Positions 43,584 to 53,775 are shown, counted from the first letter of the stretch. The stretch is DNA of 64,000 nucleotides from Aphrocallistes beatrix (GCA_963281255.1 OY725502.1:744001-808000), one strand, 5' to 3'. Numbers and translations are program-made. Notes: generated from the sequence alone by a model not told the origin.

Positions 43584-46500
43584 ATGAAGTTGGGTTTATT
43601 CATCATTGGAGCGTTATTGCTATCATCTCTGGTACTGGTCAGTCCAACGGAGCAGTCCACTCCCGATCAACGAGGACAAGTTTCTCCCAAAGAACAGAGC
43701 ACCCTCGAAGGAGGAGATCCGAACTCAGAGAAGAAAACTGGAGCGGAAGAAAAAAGTCCTAATCAAAATGAGAGAGTTGAAGCAGAAGAAATTCCAAGCG
43801 AACAGAGGAATCTCGACACAGACTCAAGTCCCAGCGAACAGGAAAAAGATCAAGAAGTTGTAGAACCTAATAATCAGGAGACCATCAAAACGGATTCAAT
43901 TTCCGATAAAAAAGACCAAGATCAGGAAAATACACCTTCCAAAGAACCAGAGGATATCGAAACAGATTCAAGTCCCAACGAACAGGGTCAAGATAGAGAG
44001 GATGAACCTTCCAAAGAACCAGAGGATATCGAAACAGATTCAAGTCCCAACCAACAGGGTCAAGATCGAGAGGATGAACCTTCCAAAGAACCAGAGGATA
44101 TCGAAACAGATTCAAGTTCCAAAGAACAGGGTCAAGGTCAAGAGGATGAACCTTCCAAAGAACCAGAGGATATCGAAACAGATTCAAGTTCCAACCAACA
44201 GGGTCAAGATCGAGAGGATGAACCTTCCAAAGAACCAGAGGATATCGAAACAGATTCAAGTCCCAACGAACAGGGTCAAGATCGAGAGGATGAACCTTCT
44301 AAAGAACCAGAGGATATCGAAACAGATTCAAGTTCCAACCAACAGGGTCAAAGTCAAGAGGATGAACCTTCCAAAGAACCAGAGGATATCGAAACAGATT
44401 CAAGTTCCAACCAACAGGGTCAAGATCGAGAGGATGAACCTTCTAAAGAACCAGAGGATACCGAAACAGATTCAAGTTCCAACCAACAGGGTCAAGATAG
44501 AGAGGATGAACCTTCCAAAGAACCAGAGGATATCGAAACAGATTCAAGTCCCAACGAACAGGGTCAAGATAGAGAGGATGAACCTTCTAAAGAACCAGAG
44601 GATATCGAAACAGATTCAAGTTCCAACCAACAGGGTCAAAGTCAAGAGGATGAACCTTCCAAAGAACCAGAGGATATCGAAACAGATTCAAGTCCCAACG
44701 AACAGGGTCAAGATCGAGAGGATGAACCTTCTAAAGAACCAGAGGATACCGAAACAGATTCAAGTTCCAACCAACAGGGTCAAGATAGAGAGGATGAACC
44801 TTCCAAAGAACCAGAGGATATCGAAACAGATTCAAGTCCCAACGAACAGGGTCAAGATCGAGAGGATGAACCTTCTAAAGAACCAGAGGATATCGAAACA
44901 GATTCAAGTCCCAACGAACAGGGTCAAGATCGAGAGGATGAACCTTCCAAAGAACCAGAGGATACCGAAACAGATTTAAGTTCCAACCAACAGGGTCAAG
45001 ATAGAGAGGATGAACCTTCCAAAGAACCAGAGGATACCGAAACAGATTTAAGTTCCAACCAACAGGGTCAAGATAGAGAGGATGAACCTTCCAAAGAACC
45101 AGAGGATATCGAAACAGATTCAAGTCCCAACGAACAGGGTCAAGATCGAGAGGATGAACCTTCTAAAGAACCAGAGGATATCGAAACAGATTCAAGTCCC
45201 AACGAACAGGGTCAAGATCGAGAGGATGAACCTTCCAAAGAACCAGAGGATACCGAAACAGATTTAAGTTCCAACCAACAGGGTCAAGATAGAGAGGATG
45301 AACCTTCCAAAGAACCAGAGGATACCGAAACAGATTCAAGTTCCAACCAACAGGGTCAAGATCGAGAGGATGAACCTTCCAAAGAACCAGAGGATATCGA
45401 AACAGATTCAAGTTCCAACCAACAGGGTCAAGATCGAGAGGATGAACCTTCCAAAGAACCAGAGGATACCGAAACAGATTCAAGTTCCAACCAACAGGGT
45501 CAAGATCGAGAGGATGAACCTTCCAAAGAACCAGAGGATACCGAAACAGATTCAAGTTCCAACCAACAGGGTCAAAGTCAAGAGGATGAACCTTCCAAAG
45601 AACCAGAGGATACCGAAACAGATTCGAGTCCCAACGAACAGGGTCAAGATCGAGAGGAGGAAGTATCTACTCCTAAAGCAGGAGAAGTTGATCCTAATGG
45701 GGGAAGAGAACAGCATCATGGGAATGCAGACTCGCATGATCCACACGATCCACATGATCACCACCACTCCCATTCACATTCGCATGATGGTCATGGCGGA
45801 GAAAATCCTATCATATCTCCATTGCTTGGCTATGTCAGTCAAATGCTTAACATAAACTCGACAAAAGAGGTGACATTTGAAACGTGTGTCAGATATGCAT
45901 TTTCTGCTACGCTTGCTATAAGCCTCATGCCCATCTTGTTACTAATTCCTATTCCAGTCGGGAAACCCGGGGAATCAGGTTTTCTTTCGATGTTGTTAAG
46001 TTTCGCAGCTGGAGGTTTACTGGGGGACGCGTTTTTACACCTGATCCCGCACGCAGTATCCCCTCACTCTCACACCCATGGAACACCCGCAAACCATTCG
46101 CATGAACCGCACTCTCACCAAGACGAAATAGGGATAGGCCTTGCCATCTTGATTGGAGTTGTGGTGTTCTTTTTCATTGAGAAACTGATCATAGCTCTGA
46201 GTGGTGGGACCCACTCACACGCACCCACCCACCCTCCAACTGCAAAGCCAGATCCTAGCACTAAAACAGCTGATTCTCCTCCCTCCAAAAAGGGGAAAAA
46301 AAGGACAAAATCCCAAGAGGAGATCGGAGTTAAGAAAGAGGTTGGACATGAGGATAGAGAGAATATCAGAAGGTCCGCATACCTTAATCTGATTGCGGAC
46401 TTCACTCATAACTTCACAGACGGTTTAGCCATAGGAGCTTCCTTCTTAGTCAACCTCAACGTTGGCATCATCACTACTCTGACCATACTAATACACGAAA

Positions 46501-46811
46501 TTCCACACGAAGTGGGAGACTTTGCCATCCTCATACGTTCCGGGTTCTCCAAGCTCACAGCCATGTTCATGCAAGTAATAACCGCGATAGGCGCAATCCT
46601 GGGGACTGCGTGCGGTCTCTACGCAGAGACACTGCTGCAAGAATCCACCGGGTACATCCTCGCATTCACCGCAGGTGGATTCATATACATTGCTTGTGTC
46701 TCGATCCTTCCTGAAATGCTTACGACTAAATCAGTAGTTAGGTCCCTGCTTGAAATCTTCGCTTTCTTGGTGGGAATCGGTATGATGGTTGGAGTTGGAT
46801 TGTTAGAATAA
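43584..46811 (+). CDS. ZIP zinc transporter, SLC39A7 (ZIP7/Ke4) type, with giant acidic repeat
   Basis: The start at 43584 is chosen because MKLGLFIIGALLLSSLVLV is a clear signal peptide; an in-frame ATG at 43488 would bury it behind 32 residues. The product is 1,075 residues, more than twice the usual 470. After the signal come 24 tandem copies of a 24-residue acidic unit, then a His-rich stretch (HDPHDPHDHHHSHSHSHDGH), membrane segments, a second His-rich loop (SHTHGTPANHSHEPHSH), and the LIV-1 family signatures NLIADFTHNFTDGLAIG and IHEIPHEVGDFAILIRSGFS (HEXPHEXGD) forming the binuclear metal site. The sequence after this motif fits ZIP7, which releases zinc from the ER/Golgi to the cytosol. 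The repeat region is rich in Ser/Asp/Glu casein-kinase-2-type sites and would face the lumen; its role is unknown. Confidence 0.9.
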   Translation: MKLGLFIIGALLLSSLVLVSPTEQSTPDQRGQVSPKEQSTLEGGDPNSEKKTGAEEKSPNQNERVEAEEIPSEQRNLDTDSSPSEQEKDQEVVEPNNQETIKTDSISDKKDQDQENTPSKEPEDIETDSSPNEQGQDREDEPSKEPEDIETDSSPNQQGQDREDEPSKEPEDIETDSSSKEQGQGQEDEPSKEPEDIETDSSSNQQGQDREDEPSKEPEDIETDSSPNEQGQDREDEPSKEPEDIETDSSSNQQGQSQEDEPSKEPEDIETDSSSNQQGQDREDEPSKEPEDTETDSSSNQQGQDREDEPSKEPEDIETDSSPNEQGQDREDEPSKEPEDIETDSSSNQQGQSQEDEPSKEPEDIETDSSPNEQGQDREDEPSKEPEDTETDSSSNQQGQDREDEPSKEPEDIETDSSPNEQGQDREDEPSKEPEDIETDSSPNEQGQDREDEPSKEPEDTETDLSSNQQGQDREDEPSKEPEDTETDLSSNQQGQDREDEPSKEPEDIETDSSPNEQGQDREDEPSKEPEDIETDSSPNEQGQDREDEPSKEPEDTETDLSSNQQGQDREDEPSKEPEDTETDSSSNQQGQDREDEPSKEPEDIETDSSSNQQGQDREDEPSKEPEDTETDSSSNQQGQDREDEPSKEPEDTETDSSSNQQGQSQEDEPSKEPEDTETDSSPNEQGQDREEEVSTPKAGEVDPNGGREQHHGNADSHDPHDPHDHHHSHSHSHDGHGGENPIISPLLGYVSQMLNINSTKEVTFETCVRYAFSATLAISLMPILLLIPIPVGKPGESGFLSMLLSFAAGGLLGDAFLHLIPHAVSPHSHTHGTPANHSHEPHSHQDEIGIGLAILIGVVVFFFIEKLIIALSGGTHSHAPTHPPTAKPDPSTKTADSPPSKKGKKRTKSQEEIGVKKEVGHEDRENIRRSAYLNLIADFTHNFTDGLAIGASFLVNLNVGIITTLTILIHEIPHEVGDFAILIRSGFSKLTAMFMQVITAIGAILGTACGLYAETLLQESTGYILAFTAGGFIYIACVSILPEMLTTKSVVRSLLEIFAFLVGIGMMVGVGLLE
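43931..45658 (+). repeat. 24 copies of a 72-bp coding minisatellite
   Basis: Each unit encodes DEPSKEPEDIETDSSPNEQG plus QDRE, with a few alternating variants (I/T, SP/SS/LS, NEQ/NQQ, DRE/SQE). Unit length 72 bp is a multiple of three, so reading frames without stops also run through it in other frames and on the opposite strand; those are by-products. Variant types are interspersed in blocks, as expected from unequal exchange. Confidence 0.95.
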
Positions 46812-47236
46812 AATGTTTGAATACAGTTGTAGGGTTGTCATATTGTATATGCACTATATGGTAGATTGTCGTACTAATTTTGTTGCTGCATATTTTTAGT
46901 ATATTTTAGCATGTATTCCTGGAATAGCTTTTCAGTTCCTCGTATTCGCTTATTCATTCTTCAGTGATGGATTTGAAAGAGTTAATATTTGTGTTGTCAC
47001 GCCCAAATCAAAATTAATTGATAAGATTTTTAACATTTTATAGAGTTATTCTAAATATAGAATACACACATTGACTCCATAATCGATTTATAATTTTGTC
47101 ACTAGTCTGATTTGGTTGCGAATTTTTATTCTTTCGGAATTGAAGTATTACAAGAACCTCGAATATTATTTATAATTAAAAATCAGCTGGTATAACCAGG
47201 CTTTCTTTAATATGTTTAATAAGTTCGAGTAATTAG
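46812..47236. other. Spacer between ZIP gene and PET117-like gene
   Basis: AT-rich 3' flank of the transporter gene; no feature recognised. Confidence 0.5.
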
Positions 47237-47386
47237 ATGAATTCTACAATAGCATTATGCATGACGGTGATGGCAACAGGCTTCATCATTTATAGCGTAC
47301 ACATGTGGCAGTTGGACGAGAGAAGGAACATGAAGCTGGGACTAAATCCGAACAGAAGAAAGCCGTCAACTCGTGAGAAGAAGTGA
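47237..47386 (+). CDS. PET117-like small mitochondrial protein
   Basis: A 49-codon frame from ATG 47237 to TGA 47384-47386. A hydrophobic N-terminal segment (IALCMTVMATGFIIYSVHM) is followed by QLDERRNMKLGLNPNRRK. The order of a single membrane helix, VH, Q, ER, then a G-hydrophobic and basic segment parallels PET117, a cytochrome c oxidase assembly chaperone of about 80 residues. The match is by eye and the protein is shorter than usual, lacking the C-terminal helix; it may continue in an unseen exon or be an unrelated small membrane protein. Confidence 0.4.
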   Translation: MNSTIALCMTVMATGFIIYSVHMWQLDERRNMKLGLNPNRRKPSTREKK

Positions 47387-47914
47387 GGTTTAGCTTCGAA
47401 CAGACATTTCGTCTGGAAATTAAACGTTTAATTGTTATTATGTCGATGGTAAATGATACTAATTAAATTAATTACACAAAGTCTGGGATTTCTATATTCG
47501 TAAATATTAATTGTGCTTAAGTTTAAGTGGGTAATTAATAGATTTATAAATCCGGGATGATTGGTGTTATTATTTGAACCTAAGTTGACTAATTCATTGA
47601 AAGATGATGAAGAATTATGAATTATTCAAATAATGAATTATTCAAAATCTCAAACATTAGTGCAGATTCTATGCCCAAAAGTGGTTAAAAGGCTGCTCAT
47701 GTTATATAAGTTCTCTAACATTGCTCAGTCCCTAAGCGAAATATCAAATATTTTTTTCATTATTTTAGTTTCAAATTTTGAGAAATTCATTGATAATTCA
47801 TGAATTAGTCAACTTAGATTTGAACACTTGAGATTATATCCGTATTTAAGTTTTGTTCACAAAGACACTTGAGTTGGTTTATGTTATCCGATATTTCTGA
47901 CTGTATCTCATATT

Positions 47915-48272
47915 GATCCGAAAATATAATATTCTAAATCACATCCTGAAAACCCATGTTAATCGTTGAAAACCAGCCTCTAGCCTATTTTTATAATTTG
48001 TTTACATTATGGATCTAATGTAAACGAAAGTAAACAAATACTTTATAATAATGACCTGAAAATACGATATTCGAAATCTACACCACTAAAAAGCCCATGT
48101 CTACCGTTGGAAGCTAGTCTCTGGCCTATTTTTGTAATTTGTTTACTTTATGTATCTTTTTTGTAACAAAAGTAAACAAATGAATTATCAGATTTACTCG
48201 AAAATACGATATTCCAAATCTACACCACTGAAAACCCCATATCTACCGTTGAAAGCCAGTTTCTAGCATATT
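47915..48272 (+). repeat. Tandem forkhead-site hairpin repeats (2.5 units)
   Basis: Units of about 143 bp begin at about 47917, 48059 and 48201 with GAAAATA-A/C-GATATTC. The first two include ATTTGTTTAC and GTAAACAAAT in inverted orientation 20-30 bp apart, giving a hairpin with two forkhead-type GTAAACA sites. The third is cut short where the TATA-module array begins. Confidence 0.75.
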
Positions 48273-48287
48273 GTGTTTAAAAACATG

Positions 48288-48940
48288 TTTAACCCGAGGA
48301 TTACTTGGGGTCAAAGGTATAAATAGAAATGACCCAGCTTTCACTTTCATTTTCAGTTTACTTTCAATTAACTTTCACTTTCAATTCAACATTCCTGGAC
48401 GTGCTCGGGTTAAACATGTTTAACCCGAGGATTACTTGGGATCAAAGGTATAAATAGAAATGACCCAGCTTTCAATTTCATTTTCAGTTTACTTTCAATT
48501 AACTTTCACTTTCAATTCAACATTCCTGGACGTGCTCGGGTTAAACATGTTTTTAAATGTGTTTAAACATGTTTAAACGTGTTTAACCCTACTTGGACTT
48601 GGGGTCAAAGGTATAAATAGAAAATTCCCACTTTCATTTTCACTTTCAGTTCACTTTCAATTAACTTTCACTTTCACTTCAACATTCCAAGTCCAATTAG
48701 GGTTAAACATGTTTAACCCGAGGATTACTTGGGGTCAAAGGTATAAATAGAAATGACCCAGCTTTCACTTTCATTTTCAGTTTACTTTCAATTAACTTTC
48801 ACTTTCAATTCAACATTCCTGGACGTGCTCGGGTTAACACTTGCATGCCCATAGCGAAAGTGAAAGTAAATTGAAAGTGAACTGAAAGTGAAAATGAAAA
48901 TGGGGTCATTTCTATTTATACCTTTGACCCCAAAGACATT
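48288..48940 (+). repeat. TATA-module satellite, four direct units plus one inverted
   Basis: Units begin GTTTAACCC and end GGGTTAAAC. Direct units lie at about 48288-48417, 48416-48546, 48579-48709 and 48708-48836. An inverted partial copy lies at 48855-48932. Each holds GGGTCAAAGG (GATCAAAGG in unit 2), then TATAAATAGAAA, then (except unit 3) TGACCC, followed by CTTTCA-type repeats such as AACTTTCACTTTCA. The reverse complement of the latter, GAAAGTGAAAGT, is an interferon-regulatory-factor-type site. Unit 3 has a different terminal sequence on both ends (CCCTACTTGGACTTGG and its complement), so the ends have changed together. Confidence 0.8.
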
Positions 48941-48960
48941 GCAGGGATAACTTAATTAAT

Positions 48961-49897
48961 TAAACATGTTTTTTAAATGTGTTTAAACATGTTTAAACAT
49001 GTTTTTAAACGTGTTTAAACATGTTTAAACATGTTTTTAAATGTGTTTAAACATGTTTAAACGTGTTTAAACATGTTTTTAAACGTGTTTAAACATGTTT
49101 AAACATGTTTTTAAATGTGTTTAAACATGTTTAAACGTGTTTAAACATGTTTAAACATGTTTTTTAATTGTGTTTAAACATGTTTAAACACGTTTAAACA
49201 TGTTTAAACATGTTTTTAAATGTGTTTAAACATGTTTAAACATGTTTAAACGTGTTTAAACATGTTTGAACGTGTTTAAACATGTTTAAACGTGTTTAAA
49301 CATGTTTAAACATGTTTTTAAATGTGTTTAAACATGTTTAAACATGTTTTTTAATTGTGTTTAAACATGTTTAAACACGTTTAAACATGTTTAAACATGT
49401 TTTTAAATGTGTTTAAACATGTTTAAACGTGTTTAAACATGTTTAAACATGTTTAAACATGTTTTTTAATTGTGTTTAAACATGTTTTTAAATGTGTTTA
49501 AACATGTTTAAACATGTTTAAACGTGTTTAAACATGTTTAAACATGTTTTTAAATGTGTTTAAACATGTTTAAACATGTTTAAACATGTTTTTAAATGTG
49601 TTTAAACATGTTTAAACGTGTTTAAACATGTTTAAACATGTTTAAACATGTTTTTTAATTGTGTTTAAACATGTTTAAACACGTTTAAACATGTTTAAAC
49701 ATGTTTTTAAATGTGTTTAAACGTGTTTAAACATGTTTAAACATGTTTTTTAATTGTGTTTAAACATGTTTAAACACGTTTAAACATGTTTAAACATGTT
49801 TTTAAATGTGTTTAAACATGTTTAAACGTGTTTAAACATGTTTAAACATGTTTAAACATGTTTTTAAATGTGTTTAAACATGTTTAAACGTGTTTAA
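48961..49897. repeat. Array of palindromic 10-mer TTTAAACATG
   Basis: About 940 bp built almost only from TTTAAACATG, TTTAAACGTG, and spacer variants TTTTTAAATGTG and TTTTTTAATTGTG. GTTTAAAC and ACATGT are each self-complementary, so the array reads nearly the same on both strands. Short stretches of it also link units in the TATA-module array (48541-48585). It ends 117 bp before the PLP-enzyme start codon. Confidence 0.95.
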
Positions 49898-50013
49898 GAC
49901 ACACGTCACGTCAATAATTTGGTTCTTTAGTTAACGTTATGTTTATAAATTATAAAATGTCTCAAATATGCTAGTGATTGGCCTGAACTGGATTCTACTA
50001 CCGCCATAGAAAC

Positions 50014-51381
50014 ATGGACACTGGTGAGGAAGAGGTGACAGACGCACCTCTTTCTGTAGCACAAATTCGCAATCTATTCCCGGCCCTGACTGGAGTGGGG
50101 CCTGTCGGGAGCAAGTGCGGATGGTCTCTGCTGAACAACGCAGCAGTTGCTCAGACCCCGCAGTCCGTCATTGACCGGAAGTTGGAATACCTCACATTTT
50201 ACAATTTTAATCAAGGCGAGTCGTCACCGATCTCAAAACTATCAGCTGAGAAACTGAATTCTGCTCGGGACTTCTTGAAGATTTGGTTGAATGTGGATGA
50301 AGAGGGATTCGTTATCCTTGGACAGTCTGCTTCTCTCCTTGTCAAACTTCTTTCAATTTCTTATTCCAGTCTTCTCCAGGAAGGAGACGAGATCGTTCTA
50401 AGCCTCTCAAACCACGAATGCCACTTCTCTCCTTGGTTAGAACTCCAAAAGAGAGGTGTGAAAATTCGCTACTGGGAAATGACAGACGAAGGATACAGTG
50501 TAGTCGCTAACTTGCTTCCTCTGATCAACGACCGAACTAAGATCGTTGCATTCTCAAAAACTTCTAATTTGATGGGAGAGCTTAACAACTGTAAAGAGAT
50601 CATCGAGGAGATTAGAAAGGTGAACCCTTCAGTCGTCAGTATAGTGGATGGAGCTCAGTTTGTACCGCACAAGTGTCCGGACGTGCAGGATATGGGTTGT
50701 AGCTTTTTCTTCTTTGCAAGTTACAAAGCATTTGGTCCCAGTTTGGGTGTCCTGTACGGTAGAAAGAAAGATTTTGCCACAATCCCTGGTTTTGGAAACC
50801 AATACCAGGACAAGAGCAATCTGATAAAACAGTGGGAGTTGGGTGCGAGGTTTCAACCTGAGGGTGAGTATGGTTTTTTAGGGATGGGGGACTATTTCAA
50901 TACTCTCCTGCGCCGTCCGATTGGTACTGTCTGCACCAGGGATACTGTAGTGCTAGCGTATAAGGAAATGGAAAGGCAGGAGCAGAAGTTAGTTTCTAAA
51001 GTGATGGGATACTTATTGAGTAAACCTTGCTGGAAGATATTTGGACCTAAGAGCAGCAACTTGGAGGATAGAGTGGGCATCATTTCTATCCAGCACACGG
51101 ACCTATCTCCTCAGGAGGTAGAGCATGTGTGTTCCTCTCACTCGTTGTACGTGAGACAGGGCCACCTGCAGGCGTACCGAGCCTGTGAGAAGCTAGGCAT
51201 AGAGCTGTCCGTGGGTGTGGTGAGGCTGTCTGTGCTACACTACAACACAGAGGAAGAGATCGATAAACTGATCGGAGTCTTGGACAAGATTGAGGTAAGC
51301 TAGTACGTTAGAGAATTGAAATTATTTATTTTGATACTTAGAGGTTGAATTTTGTTTTAGGAGCTGTTAGGACAAGTGTGA
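50014..51381 (+). CDS. Cysteine-desulfurase-like class V aminotransferase
   Basis: Exon 1 is 50014-51294 and a tiny exon 2 is 51361-51381 (ELLGQV then stop); reading through the donor gtaagc would add only VS. The product is 433 residues. Features of the class V PLP fold: LLNNAAVAQTP at the N-terminus, QSASLLVKLLSISYSSLLQ with EGDEIVLSLSNHECHFSPW, cofactor-binding Asp and Gln in IVDGAQFVPH, the Schiff-base Lys in FASYKAFGPSLGVLYG, and a C-terminal domain ending RLSVLHYNTEEEIDKL. The combination resembles the VC1184 subgroup of cysteine-desulfurase-like proteins, common in bacteria and scattered in eukaryotes. The sulfur-accepting Cys loop of true desulfurases is not evident, so the substrate is uncertain. 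Confidence 0.8.
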
Positions 51382-51818
51382 AGTAAAGCTCTTATATAAA
51401 CGATTTAGGTTTGTAATTCACTTTATATCACTTGATAAAATTTTTTTGTTATGGTGGAAATAGTTCACATAAAAACCACCATTAATCCTAATGATAAAAG
51501 TCGAACTATTTCCTAAATCTGCAATTCGAACTATTTCCTTTTTCGAAAAGTCGAACCATTTCCGCATTACCAATTTTTAAATAGAATTGTCTCATTTTTT
51601 TTGCATTTGGATAATATCCTTATACGAGTCTGAACTATACCAATATAGTAATACATTCTACGTAATACATTCTACTGCTACTGCTATACACAACACACTC
51701 ATTCCTTTCTTCAGAGTTTTAAGATAAACAGTTAGATATTTTTTCATTTGTAATTTCTGGACTGCATTATTCTCATATCAGTCTATCAGCCTACCTTATT
51801 ACACCATAACGCAGAACT
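51382..51818. other. Spacer with short repeated motif
   Basis: Three copies of TCGAACTATTTCC-like sequence (51502, 51527, 51552) and one inverted GGAAATAGTT (51458) lie between the PLP-enzyme gene and PRPF4. They are close enough to be a PRPF4 promoter element or a small repeat; nothing else is seen. Confidence 0.4.
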
Positions 51819-53775
51819 ATGTCTAGCAATGTAGCGAGTAAGGCAGAGGTTGATAGTGGCGAGAGAGTTAAGCGGCGTAGATTGGATCATGTGCTGGATC
51901 CGAGTGAGGCTGTGCGGGCTGGGATAGCCGCTGGGAACATAGATGTGTCAGAGGGGGACCGCGTTGAGATGGAAAATCTCGGGAAGAAGCGAGAACTGGA
52001 ATTGCTAGCTCATTTCGAGAGAAAGAAGCTAATAAAATCGATTGTTGTCCCCACGGATGACAAAGAGGTATGTTTGACAATATATTTATTCCTAGACTGA
52101 GAGTTCATCAAATTACACTTTGCTAGGTGAAAGTCCGTCTGCGTGAAATGGGGGAACCGAGGATTATATTCGGTGAGAATCCAGCCGACAGGAGAGATCG
52201 TCTGAAGGCTCTGTTGGCAGATCTGATTCCTTCCGGGAAATCTCTCGAGTCTAGCAAACTGCTTTCTCAGCCATCGAGCAGGGTCTCTGCTCCGGAGAGG
52301 AGTGACACGAATGATCAGGTATGGTACCACCGAGGTCCTGATCAGTTGAAAGCATGTAGGTCAGTGGCTACGCTATAACATACGTACAGTACATACATAG
52401 AATGGTAGCTCTTCTCATCCATGGTCTATTAACTACATAGTATACGAAATACGTATCATTATCACTATCAGGCGTTAGTCGATCGTGAAAAAGGAGATCC
52501 TGAGCCTAGCTAAAATATGATCGGCGATCCCGATCATCCATCCAATCATTTTGAAGAAAAAAATCGACAATCGTCAAAAAAGTCGCGATCGTGACCGAAC
52601 GATATTCATGGTGTAGTCCCGAATTTAGTGTTATTGGTGGGAATTGTGGAGAGTTTAACTGTGATGGGAACAGCTCAGTTACACTAATTTTGAAGATAAC
52701 ACATCTCGACATCTCCAGGTACTGGCTGACTGAGTACTCGCTGTCTCGAGCTAGAGAACGCCTTAGCACCGAACGTAGCAAGTCGCAAGATGGGAGTTTG
52801 TACCAAGAGGAGCGAACCAAGCAGAGACAAGCGATTCAGAAGATCCTCTCCTCCCTCTCCAACCACTGCAGCCAGATAGGAGACACGCGCCCTGTCTCCT
52901 TCTGCCACTTCTCACCCGACTGCCAGCTGGCTGCCACTGCCTCCTGGAGTGGCCAATGCAAGGTGTGGTCCATCCCGTCCTGTGAGCTGCGACACACGCT
53001 GCGAGCGCACGCGGACCGAGCCTCCTGCATCAAGTTCCACCCCCTCTCCACCCTCTCACAGTCAGACAGCGAGCTGAACCTGGCCTCCTGCGCGGCTGAC
53101 GGTTCCGTCTACCTCTGGTCCCTCTCTTCCCCCGACCCCATCCACTCCCTGGAGGGACACAGACAGCGAGTGTCCAGGCTCGCTTTCCACCCCTCGGGCC
53201 GATTCCTGGGCACCGCTTGCTTCGACAGCTCCTGGAGGCTGTGGGACCTGGAGACCTCCTCGGAGGTACTGCACCAGGAGGGGCACTCCTCCTCCGTGTA
53301 CAACCTGGCCTTCCATCCGGACGGGTCTCTGGCGGGCTCGTGCGGACTGGACGCGTACGGACGCATGTGGGACATGAGGAGTGGGAAGTGCGTGATGCTG
53401 CTGGGAGGACATTCCGGGAACGTCCTAGCCGTCGACTTCTCTCCGAACGGAGTCAGTGTAGCCACTGGCAGTGAAGACCACTCCGCGCGGATTTGGGATT
53501 TGAGGGCTCGGCGCTCTATTTATACTCTTCCCGCCCACTCCAGTCTGGTCTCTCACGTGGTTTTCCAGAGAACCACGGGGCAGTACCTGCTCACCTCAGG
53601 CTACGACTGTACCGCTAAGGCCTGGTTGCACCCCGGTTGGGCACCGCTACGCACCCTCTCCGGACACGACGGCAAGGTGATGTGTGTGGACGTGTCTCAG
53701 GACGACAACTACATCCTCACCGCTTCCTATGATAGAACTTTCAAGTTATGGCATGCGGCTCAGAGCAAATATTGA
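51819..53775 (+). CDS. PRPF4: U4/U6 snRNP protein PRPF4 (Prp4)
   Basis: Three exons: 51819-52067, 52127-52359 and 52719-53775, phases 0 and 2, for 512 residues (human about 522). Exons 1-2 give the PRP4/SFM region (VRLREMGEPRIIFGENPADR), then VWYHRGPDQLKACRYWLTEY across the second junction. Exon 3 holds SNHCSQIGDTRPVSFCHFSP followed by seven WD40 repeats (for example GHRQRVSRLAFHPSGRFLGT and ending YILTASYDRTFKLW). PRPF4 binds PRPF3 and PPIH in the U4/U6.U5 tri-snRNP. A cryptic donor (CAG then GTATGG at 52318) lies inside exon 2; using it would remove the conserved WYH motif, so the AG/GTCAGT site at 52359 is preferred. Confidence 0.95.

Noticed and set aside
44002..45855. Long open frames in a second plus-strand frame and on the minus strand through the ZIP gene repeat
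   Set aside because: The 72-bp repeat unit is divisible by three and has no stop in these frames, so they extend automatically. They lack domain content, and the ZIP frame explains the region.
48329..48450. Small frame beginning ATGACCCAG just after a TATA box in the satellite unit
   Set aside because: Unit 3 has no ATG at this place, and the frame runs into the next repeat; it is not conserved between copies.
48961..49897. CRISPR-like array
   Set aside because: There are no unique spacers; the unit is a 10-bp palindromic tandem repeat in an animal genome.
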